Assembly: GCF_017573465.1 (NCBI RefSeq)
Contig: NZ_JAGEPF010000026.1
Location: 1-64,000 of the forward strand
Length of the DNA: 64,000 nt
Reading direction: 5' to 3'
Source of the DNA: Actinomadura violacea
GTDB lineage: Bacteria; Actinomycetota; Actinomycetes; Streptosporangiales; Streptosporangiaceae
Positions 33,652-42,723 of the stretch are shown one piece after another. The position numbers and the translations under genes were made by a program. How positions within the stretch are numbered: the stretch's first letter is position 1; every line of letters starts with the position of its first letter. The notes below the pieces were generated by a model. The model saw only the letters and a program-made list of their open reading frames with translations. It had not been told where the DNA came from and made no database searches.

Positions 33652-34938
33652 TCAGCAGCCGGAATTGGAGATGACGTAGTAGTTCGCGGACGTCTCCTTC
33701 AGCGTGTGCGTGACGAACACGTTGTAGAGGCCCATGTTCTGGTTCGAGCCGTTCGCGTAGGTGTAGCCGCCGCTGGTGTGCGCCCGCCCGGCCGTGACCT
33801 GTGCATAGTTGGTGGCGGTGAAGCACTGCGGGGTCCCGCCGCCCGGATCACCGGGGTCGCCCGGGTCGCCGGGATCGCCGGGGTTGGTGCCGTCCGAGCC
33901 GTCGAGGCCCCAGAATTTCGCCGTGTACGACGTGGAGCAGATGGCGCCGAGGAAGTACGCGCCTGTGCTGCCGCACTGGTCGGCGCCCGATCCGGGGTCG
34001 ACGGCGAGGCCGTGGCCCATTCCCGAAATGGAGTAGACCTCGACGGCGGGTTTGCCGTTCGCGTCGTTGTAGACGCTCTGGGTCGTGCCGCCAGAAAGGC
34101 TGTGCGTGCTCGACGGCGTCTGTGAAATGCCCCAGACGTTCGTCCACTGGTCGCGCAGTTCCGTGGCGTTCACCGGATAGACCGTGTAATCGGCGGTGCC
34201 CTGCCAGATGGCGACGCGCGGCCACGGCCCGGTGTACCCCGGATAGGAGCCGCGGACCTTGTCGCCCCATTGGGCTGGCGTGAGGTTCTGGTCGTTCATC
34301 TGGCATCCGCTGGCGGCGACGAGGCTCGTCGCGCATTGCGCGGGAAGGCCCGAGTCGACCGCGCCGCCGGCGAACACGTCCGGGTAGGCGGCGAGCAGGT
34401 CCGCGGTCATTCCGCCGCCCGCCGAAAGGCCGGTGACGAACACCCGGTGCGCGTCGGAGCCGTGCTTCTGCTCGGCGTAGGACACCATCTGGACGATCGA
34501 CGCCGCCTCCGTGCCGCCGCGCGCGTCCTTCGCGGGATCGAACCACTGGAAGCACTTCTGGATGTTGTTGGACGTGGTGGTCTGCGGGAACACCACCGCG
34601 AACTTCCACTGGTCGGCGAACTTCGGCCAGCCGGAATGGTTGTAGTAGTCGTCGGCGCTCTGCGTGCAGCCGTGCAGGGCGACGACGAGCGGGGCGCCGG
34701 ACGGCAGCCCGGCGGGCACGTACTCGTACATCTGCAGGTTCCCGGGATTGGACCCGAAGCCGGTGACCTGCTGATAGGTGCCGGTTGCTGCTCGTGCGGG
34801 CGCGGCTTGCGTGGGTGCGGCGTGCGCGGGCGTCGCGGCGGCGGCCATGCCGGGCCCGGCGGCGAGGAATGCGAAGGCGGCGGACGACGCGAGCCATTTC
34901 GTGACGCGCCGCAGAACGCGCGGGGATGGTCGGTGCAT
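33652..34938 (-). CDS. Secreted PHB-depolymerase-family esterase with linker and C-terminal domain
   Basis: A 428-residue secreted hydrolase. The ATG at 34938 follows ggagag and opens a signal peptide (MHRPSPRVLRRVTKW, hydrophobic run, AAATPAHA). The alpha/beta-hydrolase domain has PLVVALHGCTQSADDYYNHS (oxyanion region), the nucleophile elbow VTGLSAGGGMTADLLAAYPD, WQGTADYTVYP with the probable acidic residue, and GMGHGLAVDPG with the catalytic His. Cys pairs and FQWFDPAKDARGG are typical of esterase PHB enzymes. A GDP-repeat linker then joins a domain of about 55 residues (CFTATNYAQVTAGRAHTSGG..., ending in Cys) that resembles the polymer-binding domain of extracellular PHB depolymerases. The polymer could be PHB or another polyester or plant ester. 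Confidence 0.88.
   Translation of the reverse strand: MHRPSPRVLRRVTKWLASSAAFAFLAAGPGMAAAATPAHAAPTQAAPARAATGTYQQVTGFGSNPGNLQMYEYVPAGLPSGAPLVVALHGCTQSADDYYNHSGWPKFADQWKFAVVFPQTTTSNNIQKCFQWFDPAKDARGGTEAASIVQMVSYAEQKHGSDAHRVFVTGLSAGGGMTADLLAAYPDVFAGGAVDSGLPAQCATSLVAASGCQMNDQNLTPAQWGDKVRGSYPGYTGPWPRVAIWQGTADYTVYPVNATELRDQWTNVWGISQTPSSTHSLSGGTTQSVYNDANGKPAVEVYSISGMGHGLAVDPGSGADQCGSTGAYFLGAICSTSYTAKFWGLDGSDGTNPGDPGDPGDPGDPGGGTPQCFTATNYAQVTAGRAHTSGGYTYANGSNQNMGLYNVFVTHTLKETSANYYVISNSGC
33848..33883. repeat. Four 9-bp tandem repeats encoding the (GDP)n linker
   Basis: Units tcaccgggg, tcgcccggg, tcgccggga and tcgccgggg code, on the minus strand, for the GDPGDPGDPGDP linker between the esterase domain and its C-terminal domain. 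Copy number may vary between strains. Confidence 0.8.
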
Positions 34939-35114
34939 GAAGGGCTCTCCCGGATCGGTGGAGCGGGGATGGGGATCGGGAAGGAGGGGCGCCCAGCACG
35001 CAGTCAAACCCGTCCCCGGCCCTTTGGAAATGTGTCGCGACCCCATGCCGGACCGGCCCCGATATGGCGCTGCTCCCCATGCGTCGCGGGATGCGGGCTG
35101 GGAAGACCGTCTGT

Positions 35115-35789
35115 ATGGGCCGACGGTCGTGGGGCTGGTACGTCCTCGCAGTCGTCGTCATGGCCGTCGTCACCGCGGACGTGCTCGCGGACGGTCCGCT
35201 CCGGCATCTCGATTGGACGGTCCACCGGTTCTGCGACACCCGGGTGCGGGGCGGGTGGATGTCGGTCGTCCATGTCTTCACCCAGCTCGGGCAACGCGGC
35301 GTCCTCGCAAAATACGCCCTCGTCCCCTTGGCGGTCCTCGGGATCGTCCGGGCGCGGTCGCTGCGTCCGCTGCTGGTGCCCGTCGTCGTGGTCCTTCTGC
35401 TTTCGCTGCTGCAGGAGGGCCTGAAGTCGGTGATCCCGCGGACGTATCCGTTCAGTGACACCGACATTCTGTGGAAGCACGGGGACGCCTATCCGTCCGG
35501 GCACACGCTGAACGGGTTCGTGCTCGTCTGGGTCGGGATCGAGCTGCTGATCGTCGTGGTCCCGGTCCTCGACCGGTGGCTGACGGCGCGGGGCCGGCGC
35601 GACTTCGCGCTGGTCACCGGGTTCCTGACCGGCGCGGCGCTGACCCTCGCCGACGAGCACTGGCCGACCGACGTGCTGTTCAGCCTGGCGCTCGGCCCGG
35701 TGCTGCTGACCGGCCTGGTGGCGGCGGAGCCGTTCACCCGCCCGCTGTGGCGCGATGAGCCGTACCGCGGGCGCTACCCGCGGATATAG
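35115..35789 (+). CDS. PAP2-family membrane phosphatase
   Basis: A lipid-phosphate or undecaprenyl-pyrophosphate type phosphatase of 224 residues with several membrane segments. The PAP2 motifs are visible: KSVIPRTYPF (variant of motif 1, K-x5/6-R-P), AYPSGHT (motif 2) and DEHWPTDV (end of motif 3 with the nucleophile His and Asp). ATG 35115 leads directly into the first membrane segment; the longer frame from 35064 adds a basic stretch. Its last 16 bases overlap the end of the convergent TetR gene. No partner genes define the substrate. Confidence 0.82.
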   Translation: MGRRSWGWYVLAVVVMAVVTADVLADGPLRHLDWTVHRFCDTRVRGGWMSVVHVFTQLGQRGVLAKYALVPLAVLGIVRARSLRPLLVPVVVVLLLSLLQEGLKSVIPRTYPFSDTDILWKHGDAYPSGHTLNGFVLVWVGIELLIVVVPVLDRWLTARGRRDFALVTGFLTGAALTLADEHWPTDVLFSLALGPVLLTGLVAAEPFTRPLWRDEPYRGRYPRI

Positions 35790-36391
35790 CGGATGACCAG
35801 CTCGGCGAGCTCGTCGATCATCCGCTCGCGGGGGATCGGCGGCCGGTCCAGCACGTACCGGATCGACAGCGTGCCGACGGTCTCGGCGAGGATCCACAGC
35901 GCCGCGTCCACGTCCAGGTCGTCGCGGAACGCGTCCCGGTTGACCAGCAGGTACACCCGGACGAGGTCGGTCAGCCGGCGCTGCAGCGCGGCGAGCTTGT
36001 CGAACGGGCCGAGCCGCGGGATCTGCTCGACGACGACGCGCAGCAGGTCGGCCTGCTCCTCGAACAGCCGCATCTGCACGTCGAGCAGCGCCCGGCCCGC
36101 CTCCTGCCACGACTCGTGCATGGTCGACTCGATCTGCGCGCCGAGCCGGTCGGCGAGGTGGTCGGCGAACCGGTCGATGACGGTGATGACGATGGCGTCC
36201 TTGTTCGGGAAGTACTGGTAGAGCGACCCGTTGCTGATCCCGGCGGCGCGGGCGATGCGGTTGGTGGACGCGCCGTCGTACCCGCGCTCGGACAGAACGC
36301 GAGTGGCGGCGTCCAGGATGCGCTCCACCGTGTGCCGCGACCGGTCCTGGCGGGGCGTTCTGCGCGGTGAATGGGCAGGTGGGCGGGGCAT
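35774..36391 (-). CDS. TetR-family regulator
   Basis: A 205-residue repressor: ERILDAATRVLSERGYDGASTNRIARAAG... with the recognition region ISNGSLYQYFPNKDAIV (about residues 45-61). The C-terminal domain ends ERMIDELAELVIRYIRG. The ATG at 36391 was chosen since everything upstream in the frame reads as an antisense shadow of the oxygenase gene. It is divergent from the MpaB-type oxygenase with an 84-base gap that has repeats suited to TetR binding, so it probably controls that gene and itself. Confidence 0.88.
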   Translation of the reverse strand: MPRPPAHSPRRTPRQDRSRHTVERILDAATRVLSERGYDGASTNRIARAAGISNGSLYQYFPNKDAIVITVIDRFADHLADRLGAQIESTMHESWQEAGRALLDVQMRLFEEQADLLRVVVEQIPRLGPFDKLAALQRRLTDLVRVYLLVNRDAFRDDLDVDAALWILAETVGTLSIRYVLDRPPIPRERMIDELAELVIRYIRG

Positions 36392-36475
36392 CGGCGGGGC
36401 CTCCCCGGACGCGACTTGTAAGCGACTACTTATTCGCGTTTCACTGTAACCGAGACGCCATCGGGAGGCGAGACC
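36392..36475. promoter_or_regulatory. Shared TetR/oxygenase promoter with tandem 11-bp repeats
   Basis: Two 11-base direct repeats, gcgacttgtaa (36411-36421) and gcgactactta (36422-36432), abut each other; taag-cgacta-ctta (36419-36432) is also an inverted repeat. The one-turn spacing suits a TetR dimer. A ribosome site (gggaggcgag) precedes the oxygenase ATG. Confidence 0.55.
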
Positions 36476-37381
36476 ATGACGATGACCGAGCACGCGCCCT
36501 CCGGACGGGCCGTCGCGCGCCCCGAGCCCGTCCCGTTCGAGCCCGGCTCGATCCTCTGGGACACCATGGGGCTCTACACGTCGGCGATCGCCGGCAACAG
36601 CGTGTTCATCCTGCAGACCATGCATCCGGCGATCGGCACCGTCGTCGACCGGCTGTCCAGCTTCCGCCGCGACCCGCTCGGCCGCGCCGCGCGCAGCTTC
36701 GCGTCCGTGCAGACCTGGGTGTACGGCGGGCGGACCGCGATCGAGGAGGGCCGGCGGCTCCGCGAGATGCACAAGCCGCTCAGCGCCGTCGACGAGGAGG
36801 GCCGCAGCCACCACGCGCTGTCAGCGGAGCCGTGGGCGTGGGTGCACCTCACCGGCTTCTACGCGGCCGTCACCGCGTCCAAGTACTTCGCGCCCGAGCC
36901 GATGGACGACGCCGAGCAGCAGCAGGTGTTCGACGAGTTCCTCAACCTCGGCCGCATCCTCCGGGTACCCGAGCGGATGCTGCCCGGCACCATCGACGAG
37001 TACTGGGCGTACTTCGACGACATGGTGGAGAACACCCTCGTCCCGCACAAGGTCGCCCTCGAAGTCCTCGACCGGATGGACAAGCTCCCGCCGGGCGTGC
37101 CCGCCCCGCTGCGCCCGGTGGCCGCGCCGCTGATCGCGGCCACCGGACGGCTCGGGCGCTTCATCTCCGTCGGCACCCTCCCGCCGGCCGCGCGCGACAA
37201 GCTCGGGCTGTCGTGGAGCAAGGCCGACGAGCGGCGGCTGCGCGCCGTCGGGCAGGTCATCGGCCGCAGCACGCCGCTGCTGCCCGAACGCGTCCGCTAC
37301 ATGCCGATCGCCTACCGCGCCCGGCAGGCCGCCCGCGCCCAGGAGAAGCTCCGCGAGGTCCTCGACACCCGCCCCCTCTGA
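36476..37381 (+). CDS. MpaB-family (DUF2236) oxygenase-like protein
   Basis: A 301-residue protein of the MpaB/DUF2236 family, which includes heme-dependent rubber-cleaving latex clearing proteins and fungal MpaB. Visible family sequence: AGNSVFILQTMHPAIGTVVD, RSFASVQTWVYGGRTAIEEG, WAWVHLTGFYAAVTASKYF and MLPGTIDEYWAYFDDMV. The substrate of most bacterial members is unknown. It is divergent from a TetR gene likely to control it, and ends in the second copy of the long hairpin repeat. Confidence 0.85.
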   Translation: MTMTEHAPSGRAVARPEPVPFEPGSILWDTMGLYTSAIAGNSVFILQTMHPAIGTVVDRLSSFRRDPLGRAARSFASVQTWVYGGRTAIEEGRRLREMHKPLSAVDEEGRSHHALSAEPWAWVHLTGFYAAVTASKYFAPEPMDDAEQQQVFDEFLNLGRILRVPERMLPGTIDEYWAYFDDMVENTLVPHKVALEVLDRMDKLPPGVPAPLRPVAAPLIAATGRLGRFISVGTLPPAARDKLGLSWSKADERRLRAVGQVIGRSTPLLPERVRYMPIAYRARQAARAQEKLREVLDTRPL

Positions 37382-37445
37382 CGTTGAGTTGCGGCGTGTC
37401 GGCCTTATGACCGCGGGTTTAAGGCCGACACGCCGCAAGTCAACG
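37382..37445. repeat. 26-bp-arm hairpin repeat at convergent gene ends (copy 2)
   Basis: Arms 37382-37407 and 37420-37445 pair at 25 of 26 positions around a 12-base loop. They match the element at 16039-16102 except for one compensated base pair (t-a there, g-c here) and the loop. It begins directly after the oxygenase stop and ends 2 bases before the ABC permease stop on the other strand. Confidence 0.85.
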
Positions 37446-37447
37446 GG

Positions 37448-39811
37448 TCATTCGGTGCGGAGGGCGGTCGCGGTGCGGGCCTTCGCGGCCCAGCCTGCGG
37501 GGAGCAGCGCGCCCAGCAGCGCGATCGCGATGCCGCCGAGCGCCAGTGGGACCAGCAGCGGCACGTCGTAGACGGCGACCATGTGGTGGGTCAGACGGGT
37601 GCCCGCCGCGTCGCCCATCAGCGGCATCACCAGATGGTGCAGGGCGACGCCCACCGGCAGGCCCGCGAGCCCGCCGACCGCGCCCAGGCCCGCGACCGAC
37701 GCCAGCACCATCGCGACGGTCTGCCGCGGCGACATCCCGATCGCCTTGCAGACGCCCAGGTCGTGCACGCGCTCACGGGTGTCCAGGACGACCGCGTTGA
37801 GGACGCCGAGCCCCGCGACGGTGACCAGCATCAGGGTGAGCAGCGCCGCCAGCGAGTCCAGGACGGCGATCACGCTGCCGACGCCCCGGCTGGACGTCAT
37901 GGCCTGGGCGTCGGCCGTGCGGAGCGCCGCGTTGAGGCCGTCCACGTACGACGCCACCGACACCCCGGGCTTCACCCGGATCAGGTAGGAGTCCATCCCG
38001 TCCGGGTCCTTGGCGCCGGAGAACGAGGCCGCGGCGGCGTGCACGCGCATCCCCGCGTTCCGCAGGTCGAACGCCTCGCCCACGATCCGCAGGCGCGCCG
38101 TGGTGTCCGCGTCCCGCACCGTGATCGTGTCGCCGATGCGGTGGCCCGTCACCTCGAGGAAGCGCGTCGGCACCACGGCCTGCCCGGGGCCGGTGATCCA
38201 GCGGCCCGCGATGATCTCGTACGCCCCGGCCCGCAGGTCGCCGCGGTAGAGGTTCGCCTCGACCGGGCCGACGACCCCCGCCACCGTCACCTGCCTGTCG
38301 CTCACGCCGTAGAACGACGCCGTGCCGGGCTGGGCGGTGATCGCGGCCCGCACCTTCGCCTCGTCCAGGGCGGGCGGCCCCGCCGACGGGCCCGTCGGGA
38401 CGGCGCCCTGCGGGCCTGCGCCGTCCGGGGCGGCGGGCACCACCGTGACCGCGGCGGCCGCGTCGGGGTCGCGGGCGGTGCCGATGGTGTTCAGCGACAC
38501 CGCCAGGCCGATCGCGAACGTCGCCGCGGCCGTGCCGAACGCGACGGCCAGCAGCATCGACGCGGACCGGACGGGACGCGCGAACGGCGTCGCCAGCCCG
38601 AGCGACACCGTGCGCGGCAGCGGCAGCCGCCCGATGAGGCGGTGCGCGCGCCGGCCGCGCCCGGTGCCCGGCGCGCGGCCGACCGCGATCGCCTCGACGG
38701 TCCGCAGCCGTCCCGCGCGCAGCGCCGGGACCAGCGCGGCGGCCGCCACCACCAGCAGCGCGCCCGCCGCCACCGCGGCGTCCACCCACCAGGCGACCGC
38801 GAGACCGGTCGTCCCGTACACCCGCTGCACGTCGCCGAGCAGCGGATACGCCACCAGGTTCCCGAGCACCACGCCCAGCAGCGTGCCGGCGGCCGCCGGG
38901 ACGAGCGCCTGCGCGACGTAGGCGCGGACGACCTCCGCGGGCGTGCAGCCGATGGCCTTCAGCACGCCGATGCGCCGCAGGTTCGCGCCGACCGCGCCGC
39001 CGACGACGCCCGCCACGACGATGACGGCCATGGCCAGGCCGAGCGCGCCGAACGCCATCAGGAACGGGACGAACGTGGCGGCCTCCCGGTCGGCGGCCTG
39101 CTTGACGTCCAGGTAGGTCTGGCCGCCGAGCAGGGCGCCCGCCGGCAGGGCCGCCTTCAGCCGCGTGCGGTCGGCGGCCAGCGCCGCCTTCCCGGGCGAA
39201 CCGGAGAAGCGGTAGAGCATCTGCGTCGTCGCGGGCGCCCCGGCCTTGCCGAGCGCGGCGACCCCGACCGGCGTCATCCACGCGTCGGCGGAGCCGGTGA
39301 CCGAGCGGGCCTGCCCGACGGCCGTCAGGGTCCGCCCGCCCGGCAGGGTCAGCGTCGTCCCCGGCCGCGCCACCTCCGGCGGGAGGTCGGCCGGCAGGAC
39401 GATCTCGTTCGCGGCGGACGCCCACCGTCCCGCCGTGACCTCCAGCCGGTCCACCGGGCCGCCGGGGGAGGGGCGCCCCGCCACGGTGAGCCGGGGCAGC
39501 GCGGCCGGCGCGATGATCGCGACCGGGAACGGCCCGGCGCTCGCCTTGACGCCCCGCAGGTGCGCCGTCGCCGCAGCCTGCGCCGCCGTCGCCCGCCCCG
39601 CGTCGATCTGCGCGGTGAGGTGCGCGCCGTGTCCGCGCGCGAACGCGTGGTCGAACGGCGCCGACGACGCGACGACCAGCGAGCCGGCGACGACCGCCGA
39701 CGCCACCGACATCAGCGTGGCCAGCGCGACCACCAGCGTCTGGACGCGCCGCCGTCCCACGCCCGACCGCACCACCCGGCCCAGCGCCCCCAGCGAGGAC
39801 CCCGCGCTCAT
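37448..39811 (-). CDS. ABC transporter permease, FtsX/MacB type
   Basis: A 787-residue permease with two FtsX repeats. An N-terminal membrane segment (LATLMSVASAVVAGSLVVAS) is followed by an extracellular domain, then VIVVAGVVGGAVGANLRRIGV with LKAIGCTPAEVVRAYVAQAL; a second extracellular domain and LMLVTVAGLGVLNAVVLDTR with LGVCKAIGMSPRQTVAMVL complete the duplication. Such exporters move lipids, lipoproteins or peptides, or resist cell-envelope antibiotics. The ATG overlaps the stop of the ATPase gene (ATGA), so they form one unit. The divergent two-component system may control it. Confidence 0.88.
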   Translation of the reverse strand: MSAGSSLGALGRVVRSGVGRRRVQTLVVALATLMSVASAVVAGSLVVASSAPFDHAFARGHGAHLTAQIDAGRATAAQAAATAHLRGVKASAGPFPVAIIAPAALPRLTVAGRPSPGGPVDRLEVTAGRWASAANEIVLPADLPPEVARPGTTLTLPGGRTLTAVGQARSVTGSADAWMTPVGVAALGKAGAPATTQMLYRFSGSPGKAALAADRTRLKAALPAGALLGGQTYLDVKQAADREAATFVPFLMAFGALGLAMAVIVVAGVVGGAVGANLRRIGVLKAIGCTPAEVVRAYVAQALVPAAAGTLLGVVLGNLVAYPLLGDVQRVYGTTGLAVAWWVDAAVAAGALLVVAAAALVPALRAGRLRTVEAIAVGRAPGTGRGRRAHRLIGRLPLPRTVSLGLATPFARPVRSASMLLAVAFGTAAATFAIGLAVSLNTIGTARDPDAAAAVTVVPAAPDGAGPQGAVPTGPSAGPPALDEAKVRAAITAQPGTASFYGVSDRQVTVAGVVGPVEANLYRGDLRAGAYEIIAGRWITGPGQAVVPTRFLEVTGHRIGDTITVRDADTTARLRIVGEAFDLRNAGMRVHAAAASFSGAKDPDGMDSYLIRVKPGVSVASYVDGLNAALRTADAQAMTSSRGVGSVIAVLDSLAALLTLMLVTVAGLGVLNAVVLDTRERVHDLGVCKAIGMSPRQTVAMVLASVAGLGAVGGLAGLPVGVALHHLVMPLMGDAAGTRLTHHMVAVYDVPLLVPLALGGIAIALLGALLPAGWAAKARTATALRTE

Positions 39812-40500
39812 CGGGCCGCCCCCGCCCGCTCGTCGGCCGAGATCGCGCCGTCGACCAGTGTCACCGTCCGGGTCGCCAGCGACCGCGCCAGCGCCATGTC
39901 GTGCGTGACCAGCACGATCGTCTGACCGCTCCGGTGCACCTCGGCGAGCAACTCGCGCACCTCGTGGCCGGACGCGGTGTCCAGCGCGCCCGTCGGCTCG
40001 TCCGCCAGCAGCAGCGCCGGACGGTTCACCAGCGCGCGCGCCACCGCGACGCGCTGCCGCTCCCCGCCCGACAGCCGCCCCGGATACGAGCCCGCGTGCT
40101 CGTGGACGCCGAGCATCCCGAGCAGCTCGTCGGCGCGGTCCGCGGCCTTGCGGCGCGGCGTCCCCGCCAGCTGCGCGGGCAGCCGGACGTTGTCGGCGAC
40201 GGTGAGGTCGTCGAGCAGGTTGAAGAACTGGAACACGAACCCGATCCGCTCCCGCCGGAACCGGGCGAGCGCCGCCTCGCCGAGCCGGTCGACGCGCCGG
40301 CCGTCCACCGTCACCGTCCCGGCGGACGGCCGGTCCAGCCCGGCGACCAGGTTCAGCAGCGTCGACTTCCCGCTGCCCGACGGCCCGACGACCGCGAGCG
40401 CCTCGCCCTCCGCCACGTCCAGCGACAGGGGCCCGAGCGCCGGCGTGCCCGCGCCGCCGTAGTCCTTCGTCGCGGCGTCCAGCTCGATCACATGTCCCAT
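39808..40500 (-). CDS. ABC transporter ATP-binding protein, MacB/LolD type
   Basis: A 230-residue ATPase with all motifs: Walker A GPSGSGKST (about residues 38-46), Q-loop VFQFFNLLDDLT, signature LSGGERQRVAVARAL, Walker B LLLADEPTGALD and switch H in VTHD. The phrase DEPTGALD and the length place it in the lipoprotein/antimicrobial peptide exporter group that pairs with FtsX permeases. ATG at 40500 follows gggag. First gene of the exporter operon; 223 bases separate it from the divergent histidine kinase gene. Confidence 0.93.
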   Translation of the reverse strand: MGHVIELDAATKDYGGAGTPALGPLSLDVAEGEALAVVGPSGSGKSTLLNLVAGLDRPSAGTVTVDGRRVDRLGEAALARFRRERIGFVFQFFNLLDDLTVADNVRLPAQLAGTPRRKAADRADELLGMLGVHEHAGSYPGRLSGGERQRVAVARALVNRPALLLADEPTGALDTASGHEVRELLAEVHRSGQTIVLVTHDMALARSLATRTVTLVDGAISADERAGAAR

Positions 40501-40723
40501 GAGGCTCCCGCTCTCCGCCCGCGGACGGCGCGCCGCCGTCCTCCCAGCGGAGGTGACGGTAGGCGCGGGCGCGTTGCCGGCGCGTCGGCCGCCGCACCGA
40601 CTTCCGGTACATCGCGCGGACGATCCCGCCGCAGCATCATCCCTGCGATGTAGTCCGCGCGGCGGGACCGTCCCGCCCGCGAAGCCGATACCGGGTTCAC
40701 GCGGCGGACGTCACAATGTGGGC

Positions 40724-42022
40724 ATGGACGTGGGCGGGACGCGCGAGTGGCGCGGTCGGCGCGCTTGGCGCGGGCGGGTGCGCGACCTGCTGCGCCCGGA
40801 GCCGGCGGGCGGCGGGCCGTCCCGGCGCGCGCTCGCCGCCGACGCGCTCCTCGCCGTCGCCTTGACCGTGCTCGCGCTGTACGTGGCGGACAGGGCGGGC
40901 GTGGACGCGGTCCAGAAGGTGGTCCTGGACGGACCCGCTCCGCGTCCGCCGCTCGCACCGCCGGGCGACATCTCGCACCCCGTCCGGCAGGGGTGGGCGC
41001 TCATCGTCCTGTCGACGCTGCCGCTGGCGTTCCGGCGCCGGTACCCGCTCGGCACGTTCTGGGCGGTGCTGGTGGCGGCGTGGGCGCTGCGCCACGGCAT
41101 GACGTGGGTGACGGTGCTGGCCTGCCTGATCGCCGGTTTCAGCGCGATCGCGCACAGCCGGTACCGCGTGCAGGCCGTCGCGAGCCTCGGGGTCGCCGCA
41201 GTCCTCGCCGGTGTCGGCTACCGCGGCACCGCCGTCGCCCTGCCCGACTGGTCGGCGCCGTTCTTCGTGCTGCTCGCCGCGGGCGCGCTCGCGATGGCGG
41301 TGCGGACGTGGCGGCGCCGGCTCACCGAGATCGAGCGGGAGCAGCGGCAGGCGACGCGCCGCGCGGTCGAGGTGGAGCGCGCCCGGATCGCGGCGGAGCT
41401 GCACGACGTGGTGACGCACAACGTGAGCGTCATGGTGATCCAGACGGGCGCCGCCCGCAAGGTGGTGGACGCCGATCCCGAGCTGTCGAAGAAGGCGATG
41501 CTGGACGTCGAGGCGAGCGGGCGCGCCGCGATGGCGGAGCTGCGGCACGTCATGGGCCTGCTCGCGCCGTCGGGGGACGGGGACGGCCAGGGGGACGGCG
41601 GCGTGCCGGTCCCGCAGCCGGGCCTGGACCGGCTCGGCCCGCTCATCGACCGGGTCCGCGCGACCGGCCTGCGGGTCACCGCCGACATCGACCCGCCGCC
41701 GGGGCCGCTGCCGCCCGGCGTCGACCTCACCGCGTACCGGGTCGTCCAGGAGGCGCTGACCAACGCGATGAAGCACGCGTCCGGCGCGTCCGCCGCGGTG
41801 GCGGTCCGGTGCGACGGCGACGACCTGCGCATCGAGATCACCGACACCGGCGGCGGGACGGGCGGCGGGGCGGGCGCGGGGTCGGGCGCGGGGATCGGCA
41901 ATGGCCGCGGCCTGATCAACCTGCGCGAGCGGCTCGCCGTCTACGACGGGACGCTGGAGTCCGGCCGCACCCTCACCGGCGGGTTCCGCGTCGCCGCCAC
42001 GATCCCCTGGAGGGCGCCGTGA
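40724..42022 (+). CDS. Sensor histidine kinase, NarX/DesK (HisKA_3) type
   Basis: A 432-residue membrane kinase. The N-terminal half has about five hydrophobic segments and little extracellular sequence, so it may sense within the membrane. The phosphorylated His227 lies in ARIAAELHDVVTHNVSVMV (HisKA_3), and the ATPase domain has VVQEALTNAMKHA and GNGRGLINLRERL. A Gly/Ala-rich stretch (GGGTGGGAGAGSGAGIGNG) sits at the G-box. The ATG at 40724 has no clear ribosome site and may be leaderless. The response regulator gene overlaps its stop. Confidence 0.9.
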   Translation: MDVGGTREWRGRRAWRGRVRDLLRPEPAGGGPSRRALAADALLAVALTVLALYVADRAGVDAVQKVVLDGPAPRPPLAPPGDISHPVRQGWALIVLSTLPLAFRRRYPLGTFWAVLVAAWALRHGMTWVTVLACLIAGFSAIAHSRYRVQAVASLGVAAVLAGVGYRGTAVALPDWSAPFFVLLAAGALAMAVRTWRRRLTEIEREQRQATRRAVEVERARIAAELHDVVTHNVSVMVIQTGAARKVVDADPELSKKAMLDVEASGRAAMAELRHVMGLLAPSGDGDGQGDGGVPVPQPGLDRLGPLIDRVRATGLRVTADIDPPPGPLPPGVDLTAYRVVQEALTNAMKHASGASAAVAVRCDGDDLRIEITDTGGGTGGGAGAGSGAGIGNGRGLINLRERLAVYDGTLESGRTLTGGFRVAATIPWRAP

Positions 42023-42723
42023 CCGCGGCCGGCGGCGTCGCCCTGCGCGTGGTGATCGCCGACGACCAGGCGCTCGTCCGCACCGGCTTCCGGATGATCC
42101 TCGCCGCCGACGGCATCGACGTCGTCGCCGAGGCCGCGGACGGCGCCGAGGCGGTCGCCGCGGTCCGCCGCACCCGCCCCGACGTCGTGCTGATGGACGT
42201 CCGGATGCCGGAGATGAACGGGATCGAGGCGACCCGGGAGATCACCGCGGCCGGCGGCGGCGCCCGGGTGCTCATCCTCACCACCTACGACCTGGACCAT
42301 TACGTCTACGCGGCGCTCACCGCGGGCGCCAGCGGCTTCCTGCTCAAGGACGTGACGCCCGAGCGGCTCACCGCGTCCGTCCGGCTCGTCCAGGCGGGGG
42401 ACGCGCTGCTCGCGCCCGCGATCACCCGCCGCCTCATCGAGCGGTTCGCGCCGCGCGACGAGGCGCGGCCCGCGGTCCACCGCGACCTGTCGAGGCTGAC
42501 GCCGCGCGAGCTGGAGGTGCTCGGGCTGCTCGCCACCGGGCTGTCGAACGCCGAGCTGGCCGACCGGCTCACCCTCAGCGCCGCGACGGTCAAGACGCAC
42601 GTCGCGCGGATCCTGTCGAAGCTGGACCTGCGCGACCGGGTCCAGGCCGTCGTGCTCGCCTACGAGACGGGGCTGGTGTCGGCGGGGCGCGGGCCGTCGG
42701 GAAGTGCCGATTCCGGGCGCTGA
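42019..42723 (+). CDS. Response regulator, NarL/FixJ family
   Basis: A 234-residue two-domain regulator. The receiver starts VVIADDQALVRTGFRMIL; the phospho-acceptor Asp is in DVVLMDVRMPEMNG, with conserved Thr in LILTTYDLD and Lys in FLLKDVTPE. The C-terminal LuxR-type helix-turn-helix reads LTPRELEVLGLLATGLSNAE and SAATVKTHVARILSKLDL. The GTG start overlaps the kinase stop (GTGA). The divergent ABC exporter is the natural first target to test. Confidence 0.93.
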   Translation: MTAAGGVALRVVIADDQALVRTGFRMILAADGIDVVAEAADGAEAVAAVRRTRPDVVLMDVRMPEMNGIEATREITAAGGGARVLILTTYDLDHYVYAALTAGASGFLLKDVTPERLTASVRLVQAGDALLAPAITRRLIERFAPRDEARPAVHRDLSRLTPRELEVLGLLATGLSNAELADRLTLSAATVKTHVARILSKLDLRDRVQAVVLAYETGLVSAGRGPSGSADSGR

